Shown in pieces: positions 17,831 to 28,651 of a DNA stretch of 64,000 bases. This DNA comes from Gammaproteobacteria bacterium LSUCC0057 (GTDB taxonomy: Bacteria > Pseudomonadota > Gammaproteobacteria > Pseudomonadales > Porticoccaceae). Numbering within the stretch: position 1 is the first letter of the stretch; the number at the start of each line of letters is the position of its first letter. Made by a program: the position numbers and the translations under genes. The stretch is taken from NCBI GenBank assembly GCA_004535795.1, contig SPIA01000003.1, positions 123,813 through 187,812 on the forward strand. Reading direction: 5' to 3'. The notes below the pieces were generated by a model that saw only the letters and a program-made list of their open reading frames with translations, had not been told where the DNA came from and ran no database searches.

Positions 17831-19128
17831 TACTGACGAATTTGCCCGCTGCCCAACACCACCCATTTCTCACTGGTTAGCCCCTCCAGTCCGACCGGAC
17901 CGCGGGCGTGAATTTTATCGGTGGAGATACCGATTTCCGCCCCCAAGCCGTACTCGAAGCCATCGGCAAAACGGGTCGAGGCATTGACCATCACCGAGCT
18001 GGAGTCAACCTCGGCAATAAATTGCCGGGCGCGGGCGTAGTTGTCGGTGACTATCGCCTCGGTGTGGCCAGAGCTGAAGTGGCCGATATGCTCAATGGCT
18101 TCACTAATATTGGCGACCACTTTAATCGCCAGAATCGGTGCCAAGTACTCCTCACTCCAGTCGCTCAATTGTGCAGGCTGAGCATCGATGAGCGCGCGGG
18201 TTTTGTCGCAGCCGCGCAGCTCGACACCGTGGTTGGCGAAGCCACCGGCTAGGCGCGGTAAGATTTTCTCGGCAATCGGCTCGGCGACCAGCAGCGTCTC
18301 CATGGCGTTGCAGACGCCGTAGCGGTGGGTCTTAGCGTTAATGGCGATGTCGTAGGCCATGTTGAGGTCGGCCTGGTCATCAATATAGACGTGGCAGTTG
18401 CCGTCGAGGTGTTTGATCACCGGCACCCGCGCGTCATTGGCGATGCGCTCTATAAGCCCTTTACCGCCGCGCGGCACGATGACATCGATATATTCCGGCA
18501 TACTGATCATCGCCGCCACCGCCTCGCGATCGGTGGTCTCAACCACTTGCACCGCCTCGCACGGCAGTCCAGCACTGCTTAGGCCGGCGCTGATGGCGGC
18601 GGCGATGGCGCGGTTGGAGTGAATAGCCTCGCTGCCGCCGCGCAGAATGGCGGCATTGCCCGACTTCAAGCAGAGGCTGGCGGCGTCAATGGTGACGTTG
18701 GGGCGCGACTCGTAAATGATGCCAATGACACCGAGCGGCACGCGCATTTTACCCAGCTGGATACCGCTCGGGCGGTAGTGTAGGTCGGAGATCGCGCCGA
18801 CGGGGTCGGGCAGAGCCGCTACCTGTTCGAGCCCCTCAATCATGGCGTCGATACGGCTATCGTCGAGCTCTAAACGGTCGAGCAGGGCGGGTTCCAGCGC
18901 CTTGTCGCGGCCGTTTGCCATATCCTGCGCGTTGGCCGCTAAGATCGCCCCACGCTGCGCCTGCAGCTGCGCGGCGATCGCCTGCAGCGCACGATTCTTC
19001 TCGCCACTGGCGGCGGCGGCCAGTGTCCGCGCGGCTCTGCGCGCGGCTGCGCCGAGCTCGGCGAGCAGGGCGCGGGTCTCTGCGGCGCCGTTGTCGGTGG
19101 TGTTGTCTGAGTGGTGGGTGGTATTCAT
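17830..19128 (-). CDS. proA: Gamma-glutamyl phosphate reductase
   Basis: 432 residues. It reduces gamma-glutamyl phosphate to the semialdehyde, the second step of proline synthesis. Family blocks include [13 protein letters not shown], the catalytic Cys region [11 protein letters not shown] and the ending [14 protein letters not shown]. An in-frame TTG lies 12 bp upstream, but the ATG at 19128 is the better start. No proB is in the window. It is the first gene of the minus-strand block that runs to lipA. A 183-bp interval with no clear gene or strong promoter separates it from the divergent SDR gene. Confidence 0.96.
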   Translation of the reverse strand: MNTTHHSDNTTDNGAAETRALLAELGAAARRAARTLAAAASGEKNRALQAIAAQLQAQRGAILAANAQDMANGRDKALEPALLDRLELDDSRIDAMIEGLEQVAALPDPVGAISDLHYRPSGIQLGKMRVPLGVIGIIYESRPNVTIDAASLCLKSGNAAILRGGSEAIHSNRAIAAAISAGLSSAGLPCEAVQVVETTDREAVAAMISMPEYIDVIVPRGGKGLIERIANDARVPVIKHLDGNCHVYIDDQADLNMAYDIAINAKTHRYGVCNAMETLLVAEPIAEKILPRLAGGFANHGVELRGCDKTRALIDAQPAQLSDWSEEYLAPILAIKVVANISEAIEHIGHFSSGHTEAIVTDNYARARQFIAEVDSSSVMVNASTRFADGFEYGLGAEIGISTDKIHARGPVGLEGLTSEKWVVLGSGQIRQ

Positions 19129-19311
19129 AAGCGTGTCCAACAGTTTACAAAGTGGCGATAATTATACGCCAATCGCGGCCCCAGCGCTGCGGCTGCGTGT
19201 GCAAACTGCTCAGCTGGCTGAAGTCGCTGTAGAGCGCTGGGCGGTTTGTGGTGTAGCATGGCTGGCCGGTCGAGGGTTGGCCGATGATATAAAGTTAATA
19301 AAGGGGGTTTT

Positions 19312-20121
19312 ATGTCGCAATTCTGTTCGCTTACTAACAAAGTCGCACTGGTGACCGGTGCCGCCAGTGGTATCGGTTTCGCCTGCGCCGAGGCGTTTTA
19401 CCGCGCTGGCGCCAATGTGCTGTTGACCGATATTGACAGCGCAGCAGTGCAGCGCGCCGCCGACTCACTGAGTGGCGGCGCCGGGCGCGCACTCGCTCTG
19501 CAGCAGGATGTCGGCGATGAAGCGGGCTGGCCGCTGGCGGTCAACTGTGCGGTTGAGCAGCTCGGCGGGCTGGATATTCTAGTCAACAATGCCGGTATCT
19601 ATATTGGCGGAGCGCTACTCAGCAATAGCCGCGAACAGCTGCAACGGCTCAATACCATCAATGTCGAATCGGTGTTTATGGGTATGCGCGCTGCGGCGGC
19701 GGTGATGCAGCCGGGCGGCGCCGCTGGCCGCGGCGGCTCAATCATCAACCTCTCCTCGGTGGCGGGACTTATCGGCGTGCCCGGCCATTCAGCTTACGGT
19801 TCGACCAAAGGGGCGGTGCGGCTCTACAGCAAACATGCGGCGGTGGAGTTTGCCCGCTTTGGCTACGGCATTCGTGTCAACTCGGTCCACCCCGGGGTGA
19901 TCGATACCCCGATGGGGGCACAGGTATTTGACGACTTGGTCGAGATCGGCATGGCGCCCGATCGCGACAGCGCCAAAGTAATAATTACGGAGATGATCCC
20001 ACAGGCGCGGCTTGGCAGTGTCAGCGACATCGCCAATATGGTGCTGTTTTTGGCCGCCGATGAAAGCCAGTACATCACCGGCCAGGAGTTTGTCGTCGAC
20101 GGCGGTGCCAGCGCTGCTTGA
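19312..20121 (+). CDS. Short-chain dehydrogenase/reductase (classical SDR)
   Basis: 269 residues, a complete classical SDR. The nucleotide-binding motif TGAASGIG is at 15-22, an Asp at 40 favours NAD(H), NNAG is at 92-95, and the catalytic Ser149, Tyr162 and Lys166 (SAYGSTKG) are followed by the closing ITGQEFVVDGGASA. Substrate is unknown; related enzymes oxidise cyclic or secondary alcohols. A strong AAAGGGGG site lies before the ATG. It is the first of four co-directional genes with a carrier, a hydratase and an aldolase, so it may act on an intermediate or precursor of the same pathway. Confidence 0.9.
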   Translation: MSQFCSLTNKVALVTGAASGIGFACAEAFYRAGANVLLTDIDSAAVQRAADSLSGGAGRALALQQDVGDEAGWPLAVNCAVEQLGGLDILVNNAGIYIGGALLSNSREQLQRLNTINVESVFMGMRAAAAVMQPGGAAGRGGSIINLSSVAGLIGVPGHSAYGSTKGAVRLYSKHAAVEFARFGYGIRVNSVHPGVIDTPMGAQVFDDLVEIGMAPDRDSAKVIITEMIPQARLGSVSDIANMVLFLAADESQYITGQEFVVDGGASAA

Positions 20122-20249
20122 TTGGCACTCCGGCTCGCAACCCATAGTCCAATCAGCTTAGTGGCCGCTTTTGCCGGCGGCCCAGTTACACGGCAAACTT
20201 AACTCAATAGTAATTTGGGGTGATGCACGCCCAGCTAGGAGAGTGACGA

Positions 20250-21449
20250 ATGTTTTTTGGTTGGTATGTGGTCGCTGGTACCTTTGTGGCGCAGCTGTTG
20301 GTGGCCGGATTCCTGGTCTACTCAGTCACGCTGTTTGTGCCGCTGGTGCGCGCCGAATTTGCCGTCACTATGGCGCAGGTTATGCAGAGCCTCACCGCCG
20401 GCACCTTCGCCGGTATGTTGCTGATGCCGGCGGCTGGGGTGATGTTCGACCGCTGGCCGATGCGCTGGGTGATGAGCAGCGGGGTTTTGCTGTTTGCCGC
20501 CGGCCTTTGGGCGATCGCCCAGAGTCAGAGCATTACCAGCTACGTACTGTTTTTTGCTATCACCATGGCGATCGGCAACACCTTGGTGGGCTCGCCCGCC
20601 TGTCAGACGGTGCTGGCGCGCTGGTTTAGCAAGAGTCGCGGCCGCGCCATGGGGATCTCGGCGATCGGCACCTCGCTGGGTGGCATCGCCATCCCCGCGC
20701 TGGTGGTGGTGCTGCTGGAGAGATTTGGCTGGCGCAGCGCGCTGGAGTTTATCGCCGCGCTGGCGCTGCTGGTGGTGCTGCCAGTGGTGGTTGCCACGGT
20801 GCGGGGCCGTCCCAGCGATATCGGCCTAGAGGCCGAAGCGGCCGGGGCGGCGGGCGGCGATGCCGCGCCGGAGCAGGGTCTCACTATGGCGCAAATTGTG
20901 CGCCACCCCTGCTACTGGTTTATCGGCGTCCCGCTCGGGCTGCTGTTCAGTGCCTATACCGTCGGTCTGGTCAATATCGCTCCCTATGCCGCTTCGCTGG
21001 ACATTCCCCCGAGCGGTGCCTCGGGGCTGATTATGGCGATTGCGGTGATGGGATTTATCGGCAAGCTGGGTTTTGGTGTGATTGCCGACCGCGTCAATCT
21101 GAAATGGGCGCTGTGGGCGGTGATGGCGCTGGCATTAGTCGGCTTCTTACTGCTCGCCGCGCAGCCCAGTTACCCGATTATGCTCGGAGCTACGGCGCTG
21201 ATGGGGTTGGCCGCCGGCGGTATGGTGCCGGTGTGGGGATCGATGATGGCGGCGGCATTTGGGTTGCTCAGCTACGGCCGCGCCATGGGGCTGATGGGTC
21301 CGCTGCTGACGCTGCTGGTACTGCCGAGCTTCACTGTGGTCGGTGCCCTGTTCGATATCAGCGGCAGCTACCAGCTGCCACTGCTGATCTTTTCCGGCGT
21401 CATCGCTCTGGCTATGCTACTGCTGCTGCCATTGCGGCTGCCGCGCTGA
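20250..21449 (+). CDS. MFS transporter, monocarboxylate/OFA-like
   Basis: 399 residues with twelve membrane helices and the loop motif between TM2 and TM3 (GVMFDRWPMRWVM). The central segment ARWFSKSRGRAMGISAIGTSLGG resembles the MFS group that carries organic anions such as oxalate/formate and other monocarboxylates. AGGAGAG lies 7 nt before the ATG. Its place between a dehydrogenase and meta-cleavage lower-pathway enzymes suggests uptake of the acid that is degraded. The substrate cannot be read from sequence. Confidence 0.88.
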   Translation: MFFGWYVVAGTFVAQLLVAGFLVYSVTLFVPLVRAEFAVTMAQVMQSLTAGTFAGMLLMPAAGVMFDRWPMRWVMSSGVLLFAAGLWAIAQSQSITSYVLFFAITMAIGNTLVGSPACQTVLARWFSKSRGRAMGISAIGTSLGGIAIPALVVVLLERFGWRSALEFIAALALLVVLPVVVATVRGRPSDIGLEAEAAGAAGGDAAPEQGLTMAQIVRHPCYWFIGVPLGLLFSAYTVGLVNIAPYAASLDIPPSGASGLIMAIAVMGFIGKLGFGVIADRVNLKWALWAVMALALVGFLLLAAQPSYPIMLGATALMGLAAGGMVPVWGSMMAAAFGLLSYGRAMGLMGPLLTLLVLPSFTVVGALFDISGSYQLPLLIFSGVIALAMLLLLPLRLPR

Positions 21450-21533
21450 GTACGATTGTCGCTCGCCTGACAGAATTGATGGGGTGTATTGGCAAAACTG
21501 CTGAGCTATTAACGCTTTGAGCAGGAGATGCCG

Positions 21534-22325
21534 ATGTTAACCAGTCAGACCCGCGACGAGATCGCTGCAAAAATTTTCCACTGCCACCAAACCCAGCAGC
21601 AGATCCCCCTGCTTACTGAGAGCTATCCTGAGTTTGAGTTAGTGGACGCCTACGCCATTCAAGAGCAGGTGGTGGGGCGTTTTGCCGCCAATGGCGATCC
21701 GGTTAAAGGTTATAAGATTGGCCTCACCTCGAAAGTGATGCAAGAGATGGCCGGCACCGATGAGCCCGATTACAGTGCCATGCCGGCCAGTTTCTTTTTT
21801 GACGAGTCCTCCCCCATTACTCGCGCTCAATTCAACCGCCCCATGGTCGAGATCGAACTGGCCTTTGTCATCGGCCGGCCGCTCGATGGCGCTCACGCCA
21901 CGGTGGCCGATGTGATCCAGGCGATCGACTACGTGGTGCCGGCAATTGAGTTAGTAGATTTTCGCGTTGCACTAGGCCCCGGTATGCAGGTGATCGACAG
22001 TATCGCCGATATGGCGGCGGTCGGCGGCGTAGTACTGGGCGGGCGGCCGCGCAAGATCCACGAGCTGGATCTGCGTGCAGTCAACGGCTCACTGCTGATC
22101 AACGGTGAGCAGCGCGAGTCCGGCTGTTCGTCGGCGGTGCTGGGCAACCCGCTCACCGCAGTGCGCTGGTTGGCGAGCAAAATGGCCGCGATGGGTCATC
22201 ACTTCGCCCCCGGCGATGTGATTCTGTCGGGGTCGTTTTTGCGTGCAGTGCCGGTTGAGGCGGGTGACTCAATCGTCGCGCGCTTTGACAACAGTTTTGG
22301 CGATGTCGCCATAGAGATGGTCTAA
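21534..22325 (+). CDS. 2-oxo-4-enoate hydratase (HpaH/MhpD family)
   Basis: 263 residues. It adds water to a 2-oxo-4-enoic (or 2-hydroxydienoic) acid to give the 4-hydroxy-2-oxo acid cleaved by the next gene. The metal ligands Glu106, Glu108 (VEIELAFV) and Glu139 (PAIELVD) are in place, as is KGYKIGLTS near 58. The family includes HpaH (2-oxohept-4-ene-1,7-dioate hydratase) and MhpD. Start choice: an ATG at 21528 touches the AGGAG at 21523-21527, whereas the in-frame ATG at 21534 lies 6 nt beyond it, so 21534 is preferred. Confidence 0.87.
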   Translation: MLTSQTRDEIAAKIFHCHQTQQQIPLLTESYPEFELVDAYAIQEQVVGRFAANGDPVKGYKIGLTSKVMQEMAGTDEPDYSAMPASFFFDESSPITRAQFNRPMVEIELAFVIGRPLDGAHATVADVIQAIDYVVPAIELVDFRVALGPGMQVIDSIADMAAVGGVVLGGRPRKIHELDLRAVNGSLLINGEQRESGCSSAVLGNPLTAVRWLASKMAAMGHHFAPGDVILSGSFLRAVPVEAGDSIVARFDNSFGDVAIEMV

Positions 22326-22340
22326 CTCAGGAGAGCCAGT

Positions 22341-23126
22341 ATGCACAACATCGCCCTCAACCGCTGGCGCAACCAGCAGCCCTCTTACGGTGCTTGGATC
22401 AACCTGCCGGATATCCACATCGCCGAAACACTCGGCCGCCTGGGCACCGACTGGCTCTGCTTCGACCTTCAGCACGGGCTGATGGACTACCGAGATTTAA
22501 CCCAACTGCTGCCGGCCATCACCGGTTTGGAGGTCACCGCACTGGTGCGCGTGGCTGCAAACCAACCCGACCAAATTGGCAAGGTTTTAGATGCCGGTGC
22601 ACACGGTGTCATTGTGCCGATGGTCAACAGCGCCGACGATGCGGCTCGCGCCGCCGCCGCCTGTCGCTACCCACCGCAGGGCAACCGCTCGGTGGGGCCG
22701 ATGCGCGATGCGCTGTTGGAGGGATTGGGCTACTTGGCCTCGGCCAACGCCGAGGTGGCCTGTATCGCCATGATCGAGACCGAAGAGGGGCTGGCCAATG
22801 TCGAGGCGATCGCCGCCACTGAGGGTGTCGACGCGCTGTTCGTCGGCCCGATGGACCTCTGTTACGGTTTGGGTCTGGCGCCGGGCAGTTTCACCGATTC
22901 CGCCTTTGTCGCCGCTATCGAGCGCATTAAAGCGGCCTGCCGTGCCGCCGATATCGCCGCCGGTATGTTTGGCTACAACGCCGAGATGGCGGCCAGCTCG
23001 CTGGCCAGCGGTTTTCAGTTCGCCTCGATCGGTACCGACATCAGTTTTATTCGCGCCGGTGCCGCCCAGGCGTTTGCTACCGCGCGCGGCGAGGAGTTGA
23101 CCGAGGCTACCCGCGGCGGCTACTGA
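22341..23126 (+). CDS. HpcH/HpaI-type 4-hydroxy-2-oxo acid aldolase
   Basis: 261 residues of the class II pyruvate aldolase family. His45 (FDLQHGLMD), Arg70 (ALVRV), and the metal ligands Glu146 (IETEEGL) and Asp172 (VGPMDL) match the HpaI active site, as does YPPQGNRSVGP. It splits a 4-hydroxy-2-oxo acid into pyruvate and an aldehyde. A good AGGAGA is 7 nt before the ATG and only 15 bp separate it from the hydratase, so the two steps are co-expressed. HpaI proper acts on the heptanedioate; the true substrate here is open. Confidence 0.88.
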   Translation: MHNIALNRWRNQQPSYGAWINLPDIHIAETLGRLGTDWLCFDLQHGLMDYRDLTQLLPAITGLEVTALVRVAANQPDQIGKVLDAGAHGVIVPMVNSADDAARAAAACRYPPQGNRSVGPMRDALLEGLGYLASANAEVACIAMIETEEGLANVEAIAATEGVDALFVGPMDLCYGLGLAPGSFTDSAFVAAIERIKAACRAADIAAGMFGYNAEMAASSLASGFQFASIGTDISFIRAGAAQAFATARGEELTEATRGGY

Positions 23127-23133
23127 GTGGCGG

Positions 23134-24642
23134 TTATGACGAGCAGCTGACGCTGATGCTCTCGGCCCAAGCTGGCGGCACAGCTGCCAGTCGGTGGTGT
23201 TCTGGCTGTTCATCGTAGGGGTGTTGTAACACCTTAAAGAGTCGCTCAACCTGCTGGTAGTCGCCCGCCTCGGCGGCCTCAATCGCTTGTTCGGCGAGGT
23301 AGTTGCGCAAGATGTATTTGGCATTGACTGCGTTCATCGCGCGCCGTCTAGTCGCGCTGCGCAGCGCGCTGCTACCGACTAACTCGCTGTAGTCGCTGCG
23401 CCACTGCTGCCACTGCGATGTCGTCCAGCTAGCACCAATTTCGGTGGCCAGTTGCGGTTCGTCGTTGCTGCCGAGCCACGCCAGAGCGCGCATGCTGCGG
23501 CTGTAGTCGGCGCCACTGCTCTCCAGCAGGCGTAAAAACTCCCCGACCAAGCTGTCCACTTGGGTATCGCTGGCCGTTGTCGGCAGCCCCAGCTTAGCCC
23601 GCATATTATCGCGGTAGGCCTGTTCGAATTGCTGCTGGTAACTGCCCAGCTGCTCGACTAGCGCCTCACTGGGCAGCAGCGATAAAAAGGCGTTGGCCAG
23701 TGCGTTTAAATTCCACAAGCCGATCATCGGCTGGCGGTCAAAGGCGTAGCGACCACTGCTGTCGCTGTGGTTGCAGATCAGACCCGACTGGTAGCGGTCT
23801 AAAAAGCCGAACGGGCCGTAATCGAGAGTATCGCCGAGCAGCGACATATTGTCGGTATTGAGCACCCCGTGGGCAAACCCCACCGCTTGCCACGCCGCTA
23901 TAGTGGTGGCCGTCGCCGCCACGATGTGGCTGAATAAGTTGAGATGGCGCTGGTGCTCGCTGAGCATCAGCCACTGCGGAAAGTGGCGCTCGATCAGGTA
24001 GTCGGCGAGCGCGGCGACGCGCTCTGGTTGGCCGCTGTAGTGGTAGTGTTCAAAGTGGCCAAAACGGAGAAAGCTGCGCGCCGCCCGGCAGACCACCGCA
24101 GCGCGCTCACTGCGCTCGCGCTGTACCGGAGTGGCGCTGGCCACCAGCGTCAGGGCCCGAGTAGTGGCAATGCCGAGCCCGTGCATGGCCTCGCTGCAGA
24201 GGTACTCGCGGATGCTCGAGCGCAACACCGCCCGGCCGTCGGCAAAACGTGAGTAGGGGGTGGGGCCAGCCCCTTTGAGCTGCACCTCCAGCCACTGCTC
24301 GCTGCCGCTGGCAGTGTCGCGGTAGGGCAGCTCTCCCAGCCCCAGTGCGCGGCCATCACCGAGTTGCCCGGCCCAGTGGCCGAACTGGTGGCCGGAATAG
24401 ACGGTGGCAAACGGCTTGAGTGGCGGCGGTGCCGCGCTGCCAGCGAGCACTGTCAGCAACTGCGGATCGTCTAACGACACCCCGAGCTGGGCCAGCAGCG
24501 GTTCGTTGCGGTGCACCCAGTGCGGCTGTTGCAGTGGCGTGGGCGCCTGCGCGGCGACCATGCGCTCGGCATCAAGCTGCTCTGGGTCAAAAAAGCGCTG
24601 GTAAAAGTGCGACTGCAGTTGCTGGCAAATGGGTTTGGTCAT
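23134..24642 (-). CDS. selO: Protein adenylyltransferase SelO (YdiU/UPF0061)
   Basis: 502 residues. This pseudokinase-fold enzyme transfers AMP to Ser/Thr/Tyr of proteins and takes part in oxidative stress responses. Family blocks are complete: GQLGDGRALGLGE, QLKGAGPTPYSRFADGRAVLR, GFAHGVLNTDNMSLLG with its metal-binding Asn and the following DYGPFGFLD, and the C-terminal SCSS, the position of selenocysteine in animal SelO. The gene is convergent with the aldolase gene, 7 bp apart, with no terminator between. Confidence 0.95.
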   Translation of the reverse strand: MTKPICQQLQSHFYQRFFDPEQLDAERMVAAQAPTPLQQPHWVHRNEPLLAQLGVSLDDPQLLTVLAGSAAPPPLKPFATVYSGHQFGHWAGQLGDGRALGLGELPYRDTASGSEQWLEVQLKGAGPTPYSRFADGRAVLRSSIREYLCSEAMHGLGIATTRALTLVASATPVQRERSERAAVVCRAARSFLRFGHFEHYHYSGQPERVAALADYLIERHFPQWLMLSEHQRHLNLFSHIVAATATTIAAWQAVGFAHGVLNTDNMSLLGDTLDYGPFGFLDRYQSGLICNHSDSSGRYAFDRQPMIGLWNLNALANAFLSLLPSEALVEQLGSYQQQFEQAYRDNMRAKLGLPTTASDTQVDSLVGEFLRLLESSGADYSRSMRALAWLGSNDEPQLATEIGASWTTSQWQQWRSDYSELVGSSALRSATRRRAMNAVNAKYILRNYLAEQAIEAAEAGDYQQVERLFKVLQHPYDEQPEHHRLAAVPPAWAESISVSCSS

Positions 24643-24721
24643 CGTGCAAGCATAGCGCCAGGTTGCAGAGATTTATCCATGCAGTTGGTGCGCATTTGCC
24701 CGAGTCGACAGCGGTTGTCGC

Positions 24722-25822
24722 CTACTCGCCAGTGGGGTAGCGCAAGCGGGCTAGGCTGCGCTCGTGCAAGCTGGTCAGATAGAGCCAGTTGCCCATCTCG
24801 CCGCTGGTGCGCAGCGCGCCGGTAATGGTGTGATAGCCACCACTGGGGTCTTGCAATGATTCCACTACTCGGCCGTTACTGTCGATACGCAGCAGGTGGC
24901 TGTAGTGTTTCGCGGCGGGTTTAAACCGCTCTGGCAGTCGCGCCACTATTTTGCGCAGCAGTGGCCAGTCGGCTAGGGCATCGAGCAGAGGCAGCCGCGG
25001 CGACACCAAGCCGAGCCAGAAGTGGTCGCCGTCGCGGACCAAGTTGTCAGGAAAGCCCGGCAGCGCGTCAAGGAAGATCTCGCTGTGACCCTGGCGCGGG
25101 CCGGTCAACCAGTAACGCACTACGCGGTTGGCGCCGGTTTCGTTGACCAGCACAAAAGCACTATCAGCAGCGACCGCCACGCCGTTGGCAAATTGCAAGC
25201 CGTCTAACAGTCGCGTGGTGACGCCAGTGTGCGGCGAGTAGGCGAGTAGCTCGCCATGACCGCCGTGTTCGAGCAGATCGAGTATGCTCGCCGGATAGGT
25301 GCCGCCAAATTTTTCGGCGCCAAACTTGGTCGAGGCGTCACTGAAGTAGATGGTGCCATCGGCAGCGATGTCGAGGTCATCGGCGTACTCGATACGCCGG
25401 CCATCGACGCGATCGGTGAGCAGCTCAATGGTGCCGTCGCGGCTGACGCTTTGCAGCCCCAGATAGGCGTTGGCGACCAGCAGTCGGCCGCTGCGGTCAA
25501 ACGCCAGACCGAGCGGTCGCCCGCCAACATTGACCCAGCGTTCGCTGCTGCCGGTAACGGGGTTGTGGCGGATAATCCACCCCTCGCCGGTAGAAAAATA
25601 GAGCTGTTGGTCAGCGCCTGCGGCAACCGCCTCGGGACCGTGTAGCTGCGCATCATCGGCGATGGCCAAACGCTCGACTGCAGCCAAGCGCTGGTTGCGC
25701 GCATAGACGCCGGCGAACTCAGACGCCTTGGCGCTCTGCCACGCCACGGGGTCGACAGCGACCGGCCACAACAGCAGGTATGCGAACAGCGTGCAGAGTA
25801 CAACGAGCAGGAATTTTTTCAT
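24722..25822 (-). CDS. SMP-30/strictosidine-synthase-like beta-propeller (APMAP type)
   Basis: 366 residues. One N-terminal membrane segment (about 3-21) is followed by a six-bladed propeller. YADDLDIAADGTIYFSDAS and the block ALPGFPDNLVRDGDHFWLG are typical of the APMAP/strictosidine synthase-like group, which includes lactonases and esterases. The likely location is the periplasmic face of the inner membrane. The actual substrate is unknown. It lies 79 bp upstream of selO on the same strand, which may or may not mean a shared transcript. Confidence 0.8.
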   Translation of the reverse strand: MKKFLLVVLCTLFAYLLLWPVAVDPVAWQSAKASEFAGVYARNQRLAAVERLAIADDAQLHGPEAVAAGADQQLYFSTGEGWIIRHNPVTGSSERWVNVGGRPLGLAFDRSGRLLVANAYLGLQSVSRDGTIELLTDRVDGRRIEYADDLDIAADGTIYFSDASTKFGAEKFGGTYPASILDLLEHGGHGELLAYSPHTGVTTRLLDGLQFANGVAVAADSAFVLVNETGANRVVRYWLTGPRQGHSEIFLDALPGFPDNLVRDGDHFWLGLVSPRLPLLDALADWPLLRKIVARLPERFKPAAKHYSHLLRIDSNGRVVESLQDPSGGYHTITGALRTSGEMGNWLYLTSLHERSLARLRYPTGE

Positions 25823-26004
25823 CTTGGCCTCAGATTTCTGGCGGTGACAGATAGCGCTTGAGCGACGGGTTGCACGCTATCATAGCCGTTGCCAGAGCGC
25901 TTTGCATGGCACTGCGACTGTCGATTCATGGACGCCTAACCACCTGCTGAGCTAAAATGCGCGCCTTGCACTGCCGCCCCATTAGTCGACAACTGGTAAC
26001 CGCC

Positions 26005-27100
26005 ATGGAAGTTAACCCGTACTACACCGCCCTCGATGATCTCGCCGCCCGCACCGATGTGCTCAGGGGGTATCTTTGACTACGCTGACAAAAAAGAGCG
26101 ACTAGCCGAGGTTGAGTTAGAGCTGGCCGAGCCCGATGTCTGGAACGATGCCGATCGGGCGCAGTCACTGGGCCGCGAGCGGGCAGCTCTGGAAGCGGTG
26201 GTGGCAACGATAGACGATCTCGACAGCGGCGTTAGTGACAGCCGCGAGCTGTTGGCCATGGCCGTCGAAGAGAATGATAACGACACCGTCGATGCGGTGG
26301 TCGCGGAAATCAGCAAGCTCGAGCAGGCATTGGCGGAACTGGAGTTCAGACGGATGTTCTCCGGCGAGATGGATCCGGCCAACGCTTATCTAGATATTCA
26401 GGCCGGCTCTGGTGGCACCGAGGCGCAAGATTGGGCTGAAATGCTACTGCGCATGTATCTGCGCTGGGCCGACGACAAAGGATTTAAGGCGACGCTGGTC
26501 GAGTGCTCGGCCGGCGAAGTGGCCGGTATCAAAAGTGCCACCGTACAGGTAGAGGGCGACTACGCGTTTGGTTGGCTGCGCACCGAGATCGGTGTTCACC
26601 GGCTGGTGCGCAAGTCGCCGTTTGACTCTGGCAATCGCCGCCACACCTCGTTTTCTGCGGTGTTTGTCTCCCCGGAGATCGATGACAATATCGATATCGA
26701 GATCAATCCTGCCGATGTCCGCACCGATACCTATCGCGCCTCCGGCGCCGGTGGTCAGCACATCAATAAAACTGATTCGGCGGTGCGCCTTACCCACGCC
26801 CCCAGCGGCATCGTGGTGCAGTGCCAGAGCGAGCGCTCGCAGCACCAGAACCGCGATAAATGTTGGAAGATGCTGCGCGCTAAGCTCTACGAAAAAGAGA
26901 TGATGGAGCGCCAAGCGGCGGCTCAAGCCGCTGAGGATGCCAAGTCCGACATTGGCTGGGGCAGCCAGATCCGCTCCTATGTGCTCGACGACGCCCGCAT
27001 TAAAGATCTGCGCACCGGTGTCGAGACGCGCAACACACAGGCGGTACTCGACGGCAAGCTCGACCCCTTTATTCAGGCTTCGCTCAAAGCTGGGCTATAA
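26005..27100 (+). CDS. prfB: Peptide chain release factor 2, with +1 programmed frameshift
   Basis: Frame 0 runs from the ATG at 26005 for 24 codons to the TGA at 26077-26079. Reading then slips +1 at CTT and continues with GAC at 26078, giving 364 residues in all (segments 26005-26076 and 26078-27100). RF2 releases proteins at UGA and UAA. The SPF motif ([14 protein letters not shown]) reads the stop codon, and GGQ at about 249-251 ([15 protein letters not shown]) triggers hydrolysis. The residue four before GGQ is Ala, as in most bacteria and unlike the Thr of E. coli K-12. lysS follows after 38 bp, a conserved pair. Confidence 0.96.
26065..26080 (+). promoter_or_regulatory. RF2 programmed +1 frameshift site
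   Basis: The sequence AGGGGGTATCTTTGAC matches the known E. coli prfB recoding site base for base, from memory. It has an internal Shine-Dalgarno-like AGGGGG, a 3-nt spacer, the slippery CTT and the in-frame TGA followed by C. Low RF2 makes the ribosome pause at TGA and shift, so RF2 controls its own synthesis. Confidence 0.95.
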
Positions 27101-27138
27101 CTGACGTTCTCATTGCACGTGACCTCACAGGTACTCTC

Positions 27139-28647
<1,509 letters not shown>

Positions 28648-28651
28648 CCAG

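Noticed and set aside
24722..25822. Calling the propeller a gluconolactonase by name
   Set aside because: The blocks fit the strictosidine synthase/APMAP branch better, and the substrate is not readable from sequence.
25955..25960. TAAAAT box before prfB
   Set aside because: No partner -35 element at 16-18 nt, so I could not support a promoter.
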